64,000 bases of DNA from Meandrina meandrites (GCA_963693305.1 OY855910.1:19808362-19872361); one strand, 5' to 3'. Positions 24,096 to 35,366 are shown, counted from the first letter of the stretch. Notes: a model not told the origin generated them from the letters alone. Made by a program: numbers and translations.

Positions 24096-25078
24096 CCCGG
24101 TGTATCCAATCGATGAAAACCGATGATCGGAAAACCAATCGATATCAATCGATAAAATTAGTTAATTGGTATCGTTTGGTATCGGTCAATCGATGATCAA
24201 TCGATAACCACACAAAAACCGTTCATCGATTGGTATCGATTGGCACATTTAACTCGAACAGACGTCACGCACACTACCTGTCCGATCATCCGCCATTTTT
24301 AGGAAGCCCTGGTAACGAAATTGGTAAAAAATTCCGACCCAGTCTTCTCAACGCAAAGAACAAACACCGCTGCACATGCACGTGTACTCGAATTACACAC
24401 TTGCCCGTCATTGCCTTTCCGTTTCATTATGTCAAGCAAGAAGTCCGGGAAGAGGCTCTGCTGAATATAAAATGCGTCGTCAAAGGCTATCATCTTTGCC
24501 GTTTCGAGGTGAATGTCGGCGAAGTGTTTACCACAAACAAGAAGAGGGGAGAACGCGGAAACGCATTTAAAGTAGTTAACCATCGTGGACAGCTCGGCCA
24601 CCTACAATCCGAGCTTGTGGATCCTCTTTGGCCACTTGTACATGCAAATATTTCTGTGCAAGTGAAACGTTTTTTATTAAAACTGTAACAAACAATCCGG
24701 GCAAACGAATATGAAATATCCCGAATTATATAAAACACATTCATTGTTATCTCCGTTTCTGTTTCTGAGAGTTTTGTTCTTCTGTTAACCTTGAAAGCAT
24801 TCAAATGAAATGTGTTCGCAATTAGTGCATACAAAGATGTGATAATTATTTGGCGATTCCGTCAGCTTTCAGAATTTAAAACGTGACAAAATCTGCAACC
24901 AATCGATATCAATTAATCTATCGATTGTTATTGAAAATCGATACCAATCGATAACCACACGAAACTTCGCCATCGATTGGTCATCGATTATCAATATCAA
25001 TCGATTAATTGATATCGATTGGTATCGATTGATATAGATTGTCATTGATTATCGATTTCACCGATTGGATACGCCGGG
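24096..25078. mobile_element. ATCGAT-rich DNA transposon with 7-bp target duplication, copy 1
   Basis: The left end CCCGGTGTATCCAATCGATG and right end GATTGGATACGCCGGG are inverted copies. TATTATA lies at both outer edges (24089-24095 and 25079-25085). The subterminal 130-190 bp on each side are packed with 'aatcgatatcaatcgat' motifs. The interior carries one ORF (24230-24688). A related element with a 7-bp duplication lies at 55105-56992. Confidence 0.85.
24230..24688 (+). CDS. HIRAN-like domain ORF inside the ATCGAT-rich element
   Basis: A 152-codon frame. Residues about 84-135 read KGYHLCRFEVNVGEVF and, after a spacer, GQLGHLQSELVDPLW. This resembles the HIRAN fold pattern (G-Y-H start, GE, then G-x-x-GHL), a DNA-end-binding domain known from HLTF/Rad5 and common as lone ORFs in invertebrate mobile elements. 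The first 30 codons run out of the terminal repeat and are probably not the native start; a later in-frame start cannot be fixed. The frame ends at a stop well before the right terminus. Whether it is expressed is unknown, and no transposase is present. The domain call is by eye and moderate. Confidence 0.45.
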   Translation: MVSIGTFNSNRRHAHYLSDHPPFLGSPGNEIGKKFRPSLLNAKNKHRCTCTCTRITHLPVIAFPFHYVKQEVREEALLNIKCVVKGYHLCRFEVNVGEVFTTNKKRGERGNAFKVVNHRGQLGHLQSELVDPLWPLVHANISVQVKRFLLKL

Positions 25079-25423
25079 TATTATAAAATCTCTCCCTTAA
25101 AGCTTACTGGCCTGCAAGTTTTGTTTGCCATGTGCTCTTCCTACATTTAGTATCACTTTGAAGGGATAAGTAAAGAAACTATTTGGATGGCAAGGACTTC
25201 TCACGTCTGTACGAAACCTTTCTCAAGTATCCAGACCCTTGCAATATCTCACCATTATAAAACAAAATTTGTTCTTGTGCTAATTAAAATATGCTTGTTC
25301 CATTTGTTGAAATCATATAGCTGAGCCAACTATGTTTTACAGTAAGTGGTCATGTAACCAACTGTTCCAAAATGCCGATTCTATATGTATATATTATCTT
25401 ATCCTTTCTCAAGGAAACACACG

Positions 25424-25812
25424 TTAAAGGGGCTTTGTCATGGGTTTTAAGAGATTTTTGAACAGCTAAAATTTATATTTGTGAGGTAGGAAACCTAAAA
25501 TTAATGGGCTATTTTTATTCAATTGCTATATATATTAGAGCACTGAAACTGTCAACAAGGATCTTAAATGTGATTGCAAATGACTTGGATGGAAATGGAT
25601 TGCAACTTTTTCAAATTGTTTCTGAGTGTCTTCAAGAAAATCAATATTTATAGCCTTGGCTTAGTTTGATTTCTATCTGCAAATTAAGGTTATATCTTCC
25701 TTTAGATGTTCAAAGATAAATAAATGTTTTTCATGGGTTAAGTTGCCTACCACTTATTTTAGAACAGTTAAGACCAAAAATCTGTGAAATCCCCATGATG
25801 TAGTTCCTTTAA
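25424..25812. mobile_element. TTAA-flanked MITE
   Basis: The termini TTAAAGGGGCTTTGTCATGG and CCATGATGTAGTTCCTTTAA are inverted copies with mismatches. The TTAA at each end suits piggyBac- or Kolobok-type insertion. No coding frame. Confidence 0.7.
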
Positions 25813-27335
25813 CAGTTTCTTCCTTCTTGAGGATGTTGTGTTGACTGACAACCTTCCTGAGTTACTGTGTGTTTTGAAATGTTTTTTTGCTCATGGCTAT
25901 TTTCTATGCATGCAATAATTGAAAATGGAAAAGTTTAGGAGAGTGGCAGGCCTGTTAATGTATTATAGGCTACTATATTGATTCAGTTACTTAGTTATTC
26001 TTTTTTTAATTAACTGTGGAATGAAGGGACCTGTGTTTTGATACCTAATTAAGAAAAGGTTAGTTTTTTTCATCAGATGTTTTTAAGTTCCTAAAGGAAA
26101 GCTTGCAAATTTTCCTTTTTTACTTTAGAATGTTAAATTACACAGGTTTTGCTAAGGAAAACTATTCATGACATTTTTTAACCAATCAGTTGAACAAATT
26201 ACTTCCAACAATATGTTGATTTACACAAAAGCAGTTTGTAAACAGTGCAAATATTTTTCTACATCAACATTACCGTATTGCTTCTTAGATTTACATGTAT
26301 TTTGCAAGACAGCATATAAAACAAATTGGGAAAACTTAACATTGTCATTCAAGGACACTAAACCTGGTATGATTGCTTTTAATTTTGAATAAAAACGATG
26401 TATGTTATCAGACTAGCTCTAAAACAGAAGTGTAAAACTGATTCAACTGTTGATCCTGCTTTGACCCTAAGGCTACGTTCTGTTTACCTGGGACCTTTGC
26501 TTTTCACCAGTCCAAATAAGGCAGATCAGGTACCAGTTTGCTGCCAAACCAACATCAGCAAGTTATGCACAGGATGCACCAAGAAATCTCAGACCAGATC
26601 AGTTTGGGACTGGTCCTGTGCAAACATAGCCAAAATTACGTGGACACCCCAGTTGACCTTTGTTTTTTTCCTTTCTTTCTTAATACTGGACCTGATAAAA
26701 ATCTAAAACGTCTAGCTAAAAAAAAGTCTAAAAATCTGACTGGATTGGAACCCAATAAGTGATATGGATAGCAAGTCCGATGTGAATGAATAGCCTATCT
26801 GTGTGATATCCAATCTACATGCAAATGTAGCCAAACAAATGTTTGAAATTGGATTACATTAAGTAGACAGAGGCATTTTATAGGCTTTTCTGAATTTTTT
26901 CTCGGCTTGTTTCTCTTTATCTGGTCACCAAATATATGCAAAAACTTCTTTTGTGTGGCAGGTCCAAACACTGATCAGTTCCTAATTTTGCCTTGTACCC
27001 CAATGACTCTTGGGTGCATGACAAGCTAAAAGTGTTATGGCGTTGGGGAAAGCCAAATAACAAGTCAATAGTAGCACTTGTAAGATAATTGTAATATAGT
27101 ATGTACACAGGTATCAAGAGCTATTTAATATATTGTGTAGTAATTAATGTAAATATTTTTACGTTGCTAAGAGGTTTATTAAACTTTGGTTTGGTTGTCA
27201 CCAATATTTGTTTGTTACTTGTTAAGTTCAAGGCACTTGGAAGACTCGGGATATTTTAGTGTAAAGTTCAAGTGAGGAAAGAATGACATACTCTTGCTGT
27301 AGTTTAGAGGGCAGCCAGTGCTAAGGCTAAATGGT
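25813..27335. other. Intergenic DNA, nothing recognised
   Basis: AT-rich. Several frames of 60-100 codons, none with a recognisable family or splice context. Confidence 0.4.
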
Positions 27336-28203
27336 GTGGGCATTGATGACGTAGCGTGGTTGCTCGCTCCAATCATTGGTAAACATGTCGCAGATTTTGC
27401 CATATCAGCCACATATCACCTGGACCTACAGTACTCTTTTAACCTGGAACTCTAATCTTCTTTCTGATGACTTTTAAAAAACTACCGGGCCACAATGAAG
27501 AAACATTTTTAAAGAATCGAGTGACTTTTATTTACAAACGAGAAAAACAAAGATCAACAGTTCAGTTCCATTCATCAAATTTATTTCACTTTTAAAATCA
27601 TACAAATACTTAACGAAACATAAGTCTCTTTTATAAATAAAAATCAGAGCATAGGTGACCTTTTTGCATCACTGTGTACCTTCATCTTTCGACAAAAATG
27701 CCACCTCTTTGCAACACACTGATGGCTTTTCGATCGGCAGTGCAGAACATCGTACGCATAAGCGGTCTAAAGACGTGTTCCATGGCGATCGACATTTTCT
27801 TACTTTAAAATTGAACCTTCCTCCTCCTCTTCTTCTTGTTATGATGCATCCTCTGGTCGTTCTTCTTTAGAAAAGTACTCTAGATTCAGGTGATATGGCA
27901 AAATCTGCTACATGTTTACCAAATTGATATATTGACAATGATATACTGTATGAACAGTTCAACGCCATGCCAAAACGCGACCACGACCAATTACAATATT
28001 CAAATCTGAGGTAGTTTCTGTGAATTGTGAAGGTCTTTCTGCACCCCCCCCCCCCCCCCACCCCCCCTCCCAACCCCCGCGAATCGCGGTTTCCGCAAAT
28101 CGCGGTCAGCGCGAATCGCGGTCTCCGCGGATCGCGGTCTCGGCGAATCGCGGTGAGCGCGAATCGCGGTCTCCGCGCATCGCGGTGAGCGCGAATCGCG
28201 GTG
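27336..28203. repeat. Duplicated 0.87-kb block, copy 1
   Basis: Nearly identical to 29225-30086 (offset 1889 bp, differing mainly in poly-C length). Both contain an inner inverted repeat: 'ggtaaacatgtcgcag' near 27380 against 'ctgctacatgtttacc' near 27906. Both also carry the P2X7-like remnant and the start of the CpG-rich minisatellite after a poly-C tract. Confidence 0.85.
27669..27868 (-). pseudogene. P2X7 C-terminal-like (Zn-cysteine) domain remnant, copy 1
   Basis: The minus-strand frame ends with TGA at 27669-27671 and reads RLCVRCSALPIEKPSVCCKE near its C-terminus. The pattern Cys-x2-Cys, MPT-like 'LPI', Glu, then CysCys-x-Glu matches the C-terminal ballast-type domain of P2X7 receptors, which in cnidarians often appears detached in repeat-associated ORFs. 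No channel domain is present. The upstream part is basic and not recognised. It is a fragment or last exon of a repeat-borne gene; the assignment is by motif only. Confidence 0.45.
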
Positions 28204-28204
28204 T
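28076..28204 (+). repeat. CpG-rich 16-bp minisatellite, short copy
   Basis: About eight units of cgcgaatcgcggtctc and variants, following a poly-C tract at 28047-28071. Confidence 0.85.
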
Positions 28205-29039
28205 GTGTGTGTGATAACTGACATGAGAACTGCGGAGCAATTAACATGCAATGAATGCAATGATCTTTCAGGCTAAAAAGGGAATTGCTCCAATTGCTTG
28301 CATTCAGTGCATACCCATTTTCATAAAATACCAACAAAAAGTTGCAAACAACTTATAACCGCAGAATGTACTTTTGTGATGGTTGTTGGGGTTGTCGTTC
28401 ACTAAAGCACTAAGGTGTAAACTTTGATAGCTGATTAAGTAATTAATATCAATATCTCCCGGAACTCGCAGTTTTTGTAAAAAAAAAACGGCTTCTCATT
28501 GCAGAGCTCTTGTAAATATCAGTCACTGTACCATCGTAATCAAATATGCAAAACATTGTTCCGGGATTGATGCCGCAGATTTCCTGTCAGTCATGAAACA
28601 AATATTTCAGCTGTGCTGCGCTTTGAAAATCCTTCCGAAAGAGATGTTTTTTGATTTCATCCGTCTACTACTTTTCGAGAAACGACTTTCGTGACAGTTG
28701 AATTGTAAACTATTCCACACTGCATCCATTGCCACACCGCAATAAGATTGGGGATAAATTTGGCTCCCGTTCCTTATAGTGTCGCTCAGTTTGTTCTCGT
28801 TGACCAGGCTAACGATGGACTCCTCCCCAATACTAACCACGACCTATGAACGGAGACCATCGTTAGATTCTCCAAGAAGTCAGCCCCCCAAACCAAGTCA
28901 TAACTCCCCAAAACTAAACCGAAACCCGGCGCTCCAAGTCTGGCAAAGGGATTATTCGCCTAACCTTACAGTTGCTCTTGTTCATAAGATCTCTTCCCGC
29001 GGTCGACTGCAGGGAATGCACACAAACCGTTTAAGCTGG

Positions 29040-29224
29040 TTAAAGGAACCCTCCACTGTTTTTACAAGTATTACTTAAAATGTTCCGAATGTGCTCATTA
29101 GTAGATGCTATATTGAAAAAATGCCTTACCTAGCGAACTGATTTTTTTATCGATTTTCAAAGAAGAGTCCCTCAGCCTCTTCGTAATTCCCGCGGCCGCC
29201 GTCTTGAATAGCACGCAATGGACT
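29040..29224 (-). mobile_element. End of a TTAA-type element with an outward-facing exon-like segment, copy 1
   Basis: The terminus TTAAAGGAACCCTCCACTG is at 29040. Reading the minus strand towards that end, a stretch encodes AAAGITKRLRDSS followed by KIDKKISSLG and then a GTAAGG donor. The would-be start codon is ACG instead of ATG. The better-preserved inverted copy is at 38560-38782. Confidence 0.5.
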
Positions 29225-30086
29225 GTGGGCATTGATGACGTAGCGTGGTTGCTCGCTCCAATCATTGGTAAACATGTCGCAGATTTTGCCATATCAGCCA
29301 CATATCACCTGGACCTACAGTACTCTTTTAACCTGGAACTCTAATCTTCTTTCTGATGACTTTTAAAAAACTACCGGGCCACAATGAAGAAACATTTTTA
29401 AAGAATCGAGTGGCTTTTATTTACAAACGAGAAAAACAAAGATCAACAGTTCAGTTCCATTCATCAAATTTATTTCACTTTTAAAATCATACAAATACTT
29501 AACGAAACATAAGTCTCTTTTATAAATAAAAATCAGAGCATAGGTGACCTTTTTGCATCACTGTGTACCTTCATCTTTCGACAAAAATGCCACCTCTTTG
29601 CAACACACTGATGGCTTTTCGATCGGCAGTGCAGAACATCGTACGCATAAGCGGTCTAAAGACGTGTTCCATGGCGATCGACATTTTCTTACTTTAAAAT
29701 TGAACCTTCCTCCTCCTCTTCTTCTTGTTATGATGCATCCTCTGGTCGTTCTTCTTTAGAAAAGTACTCTAGATTCAGGTGATATGGCAAAATCTGCTAC
29801 ATGTTTACCAAATTGATATATTGACAATGATATACTGTATGAACAGTTCAACGCCATGCCAAAACGCGACCACGACCAATTACAATATTCAAATCTGAGG
29901 TAGTTTCTGTGAATTGTGAAGGTCTTTCTGCATCCCCCCCCCCCCCCCCCCTCCCAACCCCCGCGAATCGCGGTTTCCGCAAATCGCGGTCAGCGCGAAT
30001 CGCGGTCTCCGCGGATCGCGGTCTCGGCGAATCGCGGTGAGCGCGAATCGCGGTCTCCGCGCATCGCGGTGAGCGCGAATCGCGGT
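29225..30086. repeat. Duplicated 0.87-kb block, copy 2
   Basis: See 27336-28203. This copy is followed by a much longer stretch of the CpG-rich minisatellite. Confidence 0.85.
29558..29757 (-). pseudogene. P2X7 C-terminal-like domain remnant, copy 2
   Basis: Identical in sequence to copy 1 as far as read by eye, at an offset of 1889 bp, so the duplication is recent. Confidence 0.45.
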
Positions 30087-30617
30087 GTCCGCGGATCGCG
30101 GTGTCCGCGAATCGCGGTCGCCGCGCATCGCGGTCAGCGCGAATCGCGGTCTCCGCGGATCACGGTGTCCGCGAATCGCGGTCGCCGCGGTCTCCGCGCA
30201 TCGCTGTCAGCGTGAATCGCGGTCAGCGGGAATCGCGGTCGCGGTCTCCACGAATCGCGATTTCCGCGAATCGCGGTCTCCGCGAGTCGCGGTCAGCGAG
30301 AATCGCGGTCTCCGCGAATCGCCGTCAGCGCGAATCGTGGTCTCTGCCCATCGCGGTCTCCGCGAGTCGCGGTCAGCGCGAATCGCGGTCGCCGCGGTCT
30401 CCGCGCATCGCTGTCAGCGTGAATCGCGGTCAGCGGGAATCGCGGCCGCGGTCTCCACGAATCGCGATTTCCGCGAATCGCGGTCTCCGCGAGTCGCGGT
30501 CAGCGCGAATCGCGGTCTCCGCGAGTCGCGGTCAGCGCGAATCGCGGTCTCCGCCGATCGCGGTCTCCGCGAATCGCGGTCAGTGCCAATCGTGGTCTCC
30601 GCGAATCGCGGTTTCCG
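29959..30617 (+). repeat. CpG-rich 16-bp minisatellite, long copy
   Basis: About 40 units of 16 bp built on cgcgaatcgcgg alternating with tctc, tcag, tcgc or tgtc linkers. It is extremely CpG-dense (three or more per unit) in an otherwise AT-rich region. It contains an internal duplication: the 30190-30310 pattern recurs at 30395-30500. Confidence 0.9.
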
Positions 30618-31138
30618 GTTTAAGGTGATTCCACTGAAAAAGAAGGAGTAGTTAAAATTTTCTAAGACTTGGTCCAGTTCATAACTATGTTATGAGCGTT
30701 ACGAAAATGCAATAAAAAATGGGGGTCACTGTGCTCGTTTTTGTGCAATCTGGATGGCTATTATAGTAAACATATCACCCACGAGGTTCATACTAGGAAC
30801 CCTCATAATCCGAAAAGGGAACTATCATTTCTAGCGTTAAAATATCGAAGCAGTTCAACGAAATAGACTTTAATCTTACATAATGAACTATTTTAATTAA
30901 ACTGGAATTAAGATTATGAAAGAAATTAAGGATTTTGCTGCGTGCGTGCGTAAGCAGCACTAGCTCAAAACGTACTTTTTAAAGCATTCAAATAAAAATA
31001 TCTCAAGGTAGAGTATTTAACTTTTCTTTAAATTGCGATATATTGTAGTCAACCGGATGTATTTTAAATTTATGCATTAAAAAATGGGGGTCACCGTGCT
31101 CGTTTTGAAGAAAATGACCATTTATTTCTCTTCTGAGC
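30618..31138. other. Intergenic DNA
   Basis: 'aaaaaatgggggtcactgtg' occurs at about 30713 and, as 'aaaaaatgggggtcaccgtg', at 31079. No gene. Confidence 0.4.
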
Positions 31139-31950
31139 TTAAGGAGGCTTACTACAGTTTTGAGGGGGTAAATGAGCCCAGCTTTTAACTCTTTAATAAA
31201 ATGTCCAGAAAGGTTTTAACTTTCACTTGTTATTGTTTGTTGCATCCTACAACCAATATATGCGACATTTGAGCAATACAGTTGCGAATAAACAGCCAAA
31301 ATGAATATCCGAGTGCTTAAGAGGAGACTGGGCACTAGTAGTTTCAATGGCGTTTTTCTCAAAATCTGCCCGTATGACCCTACCTCAAAAATTCAGAAAT
31401 TAGAAACTGGATCAGATAAAACATTCATGCAAAATAAATTAAAAATCTGTAAGACAGATTTTTTGCAAAATAGGAAAATGTGGTTTTTTCCCTATTTTAA
31501 AAATAGCTCAAAATTTGTCTTACAGATTTTGTTTAGATTTTGACAGTTGACGCGATTCACCCCAAAAAATTAATTGTGAAAATTTCATTATAGGTCGTAC
31601 GGTAGGTTTTTGAGATATTTTGAGACGAAGTCAGGTTTTTACGACCTCCGACAAGAATCGAATTGCGCATGCCCTATTATTTGAGCGCGCGCTCGTATGA
31701 CGCCACACGTTATGAGCGATGAAAAAAGCGAATTAGAACTCCTCTGTCGGTTGTTTATCAACCTATCTGTAGCATTGTTTTCGTCCTATGACATGTCTAA
31801 AACCTTCTGAAACTTTCTAAAACTGTTAACGTTCGAATAAAGGGCTCAAACCTGTTTTCGTTTCCTTTAGAGCGCGAGCGATATTGACGTCAGGCAGCCG
31901 AATCGTAGCGCGCGCTCTTGCCTCGTAAAAACTGTAGTAAGCCACCTTAA
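31139..31950. mobile_element. TTAA-flanked element, about 0.8 kb
   Basis: The left end TTAAGGAGGCTTACTACAG and right end CTGTAGTAAGCCACCTTAA are inverted copies. TTAA at both edges suits piggyBac or Kolobok target preference. The 80-codon plus frame at 31301-31543 is not recognised. Confidence 0.7.
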
Positions 31951-32193
31951 CCTAAAGAAAAGCCATAATGTTGTGTGTGTGTGCGCGCTCGTGCACGCGC
32001 ACACACAACATTATGGCGGCACGGTAACGAATCCTGCAATCTGATTGGTTCTTAGCGCGGGCAAGATTCTCCTATATCTGCCCACGGGCAACCACAGGCA
32101 GCCCAAGCTCACGTTTCGAGCGGTTGGTAGGTATAAATTGGTGTTGCGTAACACTAGACCGTTGAGAATATTATAAGGCTTTGTATGGGATTT

Positions 32194-32461
32194 GGGTCGA
32201 TTTTGGCCGTATTTATGCTTAAAATACAGTAAATGTACAAAATAAACTTACTTTTGCCATTTGCTGTGTCCTTTTGCCTGTTTTGCCTCCTTCCTTCCTA
32301 AGACGGAGTCCGTCTTAGGAAGGAAGGAACAGGGAAGAGAAAAATCGACTAAAACACCACTTCAAGACGCAAAACAGGCAAAAGGACACAGCAAATGGCA
32401 AAAGTAAGTTTATTTTGTACATTTACTGTATTTTAAGCATAAATACGGCCAAAATCGACCC
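32194..32461. repeat. Perfect 93-bp inverted repeat with a second palindrome inside
   Basis: The arms 32194-32286 and 32369-32461 are perfectly complementary by eye, starting gggtcgattttggccg. Inside lies a further 39-nt palindrome (32289-32327) centred on gacggagtccgtc. No terminal target duplication is evident. Confidence 0.9.
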
Positions 32462-33630
32462 AGATCCAGGGGTTTAGTTTCGTCTGCGGCGCAGGCTATA
32501 TTTATCAAGATGGAATGTAAAAAACATTGACTTGAATATTTTAGCATAAATTGCGAAACCTGAATTTGTAACGCAACATTTTCGTCGGTTCGAACGCCTT
32601 CTTTAAGGATAACTTTGGACGTGTTCCAGTAAATCAACGTTAATAAAACTTTGGAATTAAATTCTTTACATTATCAAGCATGTGTTGTGAAAGTTTTAAA
32701 AAAATCGTTGGAGCCGTTTTGGAGATTTTCGAAAAAGCGCTAAAAGTAGAAAATTTACCAAAAATTACATTGGTAGTGACCGTATGAAAAAATCCAATTC
32801 TCGGGATCGCGATAACGAAAATCAACAAAACTTTCACGGCGACGAAAGATAAGCTAAATACACATTTTGGTGTTATTTCGAAGTAATATCATCAAAGCAG
32901 TACCGGCGTCTCGGTCCGTTTATCATTATAATGCAAAAAGCATGGTTTGAAATAATTTTCGATTTATTCGAAATCAAACATACAGAATTTTTTTATTCTT
33001 GCATATTTGATGTGCAGTACACCATAGTTTCAGATACTGGTGTTAGTTTTTTTACGTCAAATCTTATTCGCGTAGAATTCAAGTTTAACTGATATCTTGT
33101 TTTTCTAACTTTCAAACTTTTCAAACTTCAATCCAATTCCAATATCTCGTGTAAATTTCACATCGATCCGAGTCCGGGAAGGTTGCTAAACTGACAAATG
33201 AAAATGTTTGGTATGGTCCAGAAAAAACTGTAGAGAGACACCTTAAGTTCAGCACGACTACTTAGCACGGCAGGGCTTGCCGTGCCGCACGGCAGTAGCG
33301 CGACTTGGTTCCAAACGGCGTGCTCGTGTTGTGCCGAACTAAATTCATAAATTATTTTAATGCATTTTAAGTTATTTTGCAGCTTGCGGTTTGTTTTCTT
33401 GCTTCTGATACTTCTGATTTCAATTCGGGGCGACTGCATTAAAGTCATTAAATTCGACGTTTGAAACCACTGCCGTGCTATCGTCATGAAACTGCCAGGC
33501 CAAATTCATTTGAGTTCGGCACGGCAGTAGTACGACGTTTGGAACAGGCCTAAGTTACACATTCGTATTCGCAGTTCTTTGTGAAAAAAAAGAGGAACTT
33601 TACACAGTCCGAAAGTAATGTGCTAGTGCT
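32462..33630. other. Intergenic DNA with a MITE-like fragment
   Basis: 33250-33545 contains 'gcacggcagtag' motifs in both orientations (for example 33290 and 33517), suggesting an eroded inverted-repeat element. No gene. Confidence 0.4.
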
Positions 33631-34430
33631 TTACTTACAAATGAAAAGAAGCGATTCCGTTTTTTCTCCAAGACGCTTGCCATCCTTGACAGTTGTCAGA
33701 TCTTTAATCAATGCAAGCGCTTCTTCCACCAGTTGTTTGTCTGCCCTCTCACGAAAATTCACTTTGAGTCAAGAAGTCGAGCAGTAGATTTCCTTCGGTT
33801 GATTTCTCATCAAACACCTCGGTAACATGGATGGGATATTCTTTGGTGTATATTTCATGTTTCCAACCGTTGTCGTTAGCAATTTTGATCATCTTGTCAG
33901 TCGTCTCGTAAACTTCGCCATCCTTGTCTTTTCCATGCCACTGAATATCTTGTTTTGCAGTGACCCAATACTGGAGGTCCCGCTCCCCGACGATGCAAGC
34001 GACAGTTCCCTGGTCGCTGAGTTCTTTCTCAAAGCAATGAATCAAGGCCTGCTCTACGTCAACATAGTAGGTACTATGGATGAAATGGACCATGTCAAAC
34101 TTCACCGACTCCTTTTCGCTTTGCTTGTACTCTTTAAAGGTCTTCTGGCAAAGTTCAAATTCTGTCAGTTGACCATTAAGCGGACTTGGAAGATTTTTAA
34201 TGGCAGCTTTGTATCTTTATGTAGCGGCCGTGTTCGCTCTTCAGCAATTCTTCCTGGATAATTTTCATGATTTCAATATCCATTTCTCCCGTTCCACCTC
34301 CGACGCTCAAGATATTAAAACGCGATCGTTGTTGGCTCTTACGAAGAGTCGACCTTCGAATCAACACCAAAAATGCGAATGCTCTTTTTTATATCTCCTG
34401 TTAGGAAATTCGGTGGTCTTTCTTTTGAAA
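33631..34430 (-). pseudogene. Histamine N-methyltransferase-like, intronless and frameshifted
   Basis: The family transfers methyl from S-adenosylmethionine to the histamine ring nitrogen in the cytosol. On the minus strand the sequence reads ILSVGGGTGEMDIEI (SAM-binding motif I), then after a frame change KNLPSPLNGQL, then FDMVHFIHSTYYV and EGNLLLDFLT, as in HNMT. A second frame change follows, then a C-terminal tail ending LLFICK and TAA at 33631-33633. At least two frame changes are needed (about 34225 and 33771), and a third near 34345 for the N-terminus. No introns are seen in a region that should be spliced. It is probably a processed or decayed copy; alternatively some shifts are assembly errors. 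The N-terminal about 60 residues are not identified. Confidence 0.7.
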
Positions 34431-35042
34431 AAAATTCGAAAACAAAAGCAATTTTTGAGATAGAGGTAGAAAATGATTTTGAACTTGTAATTACTGACCG
34501 CCAATTGCGCGTGGACAAGTCCTGTCATCGCCTATATTGAATTCATCGCCAACTAAAAATGTTCATTATCTTTTTCGTGATTGTTCCTCAATTCTCCGGT
34601 TCCCTTGTATTTTCAATAGTTTCTAGGTTTTTAATAGCAAGAGAGGATTAGTTCTCTTGGTTTTAGTATTTTAATCTGTATTTTTACGTGTTACATTCTT
34701 GATGTCTTCACGGAAACACAAAGTGACGTGCCAGTTTTCTTCAGGAAAGAGAAAGGAGAAAGCAGTCGTTTCCCGCTTCGATGGCTGCCGAGTTATCAGC
34801 GAGTAATCGTGGTTCCTTTAACAATCAAAACAGCGAAGCATACCTCACGGGCTGAACCTGCTGAACGTTTTTCGCTATACATCCATCCTGGAGGGCATGC
34901 GAAACAAGCTTGAGTTTTCAGTAGCAATAGGGATCGTAGTTTCTGGTGTAGTTACCTTGAAAAGATTGGAATACAGTTCATTCAGACCTCTAGAAGCGGA
35001 TTTTCAGTGCCGTTAACTTTTCAGTACAATAACCTAAATACG

Positions 35043-35366
35043 AGACTGTAAAAAAAGCAGAGACCGATACACAGGATACAACGTAGAAAGGTTTTAAATT
35101 TGTGTACTATCTATTTCGGCTGGCCAAACCAGCCTTCTTCAGGTACAATGGGAAATTACATTGGAAGGGTTTTATATGTAATGATTGCGGTATTTACTTA
35201 TTTTGCGGTATTTATTAATTTATTTAAATACCGCAATAACTACATATAAAACTCTTCCAATGTAATTTCTCATTGTACCTGAAGAAGGCTGGTTTGGCCA
35301 GCCGAAATATAGTACACAAATTTAAAGCCTTTCTACGTTGTATCGGTCTCTGCTTTTTTTACAGTC
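35043..35366. mobile_element. Foldback element with ribozyme-like stem-loops
   Basis: Two complementary arms of about 140 bp starting gactgtaaaaaaagcagag, with a spacer of 'gcggtatttat' repeats. Each arm contains cctgaagaaggctgg followed by tttggccagccgaaat: a CTGAAGA-stem-loop-GAAA arrangement resembling the core of a hammerhead ribozyme as found in Penelope-like retroelements. The first part deviates from the consensus CTGATGA. Confidence 0.6.

Noticed and set aside
26168..26762. Three plus-strand frames of 74-102 codons
   Set aside because: No domain, no conserved motif and no supporting splice or promoter context.
29916..30651. ORFs of 99-188 codons rich in ESRSPRIAVSANRG
   Set aside because: Translation of the 16-bp CpG-rich minisatellite in several frames at once; no independent evidence of coding.
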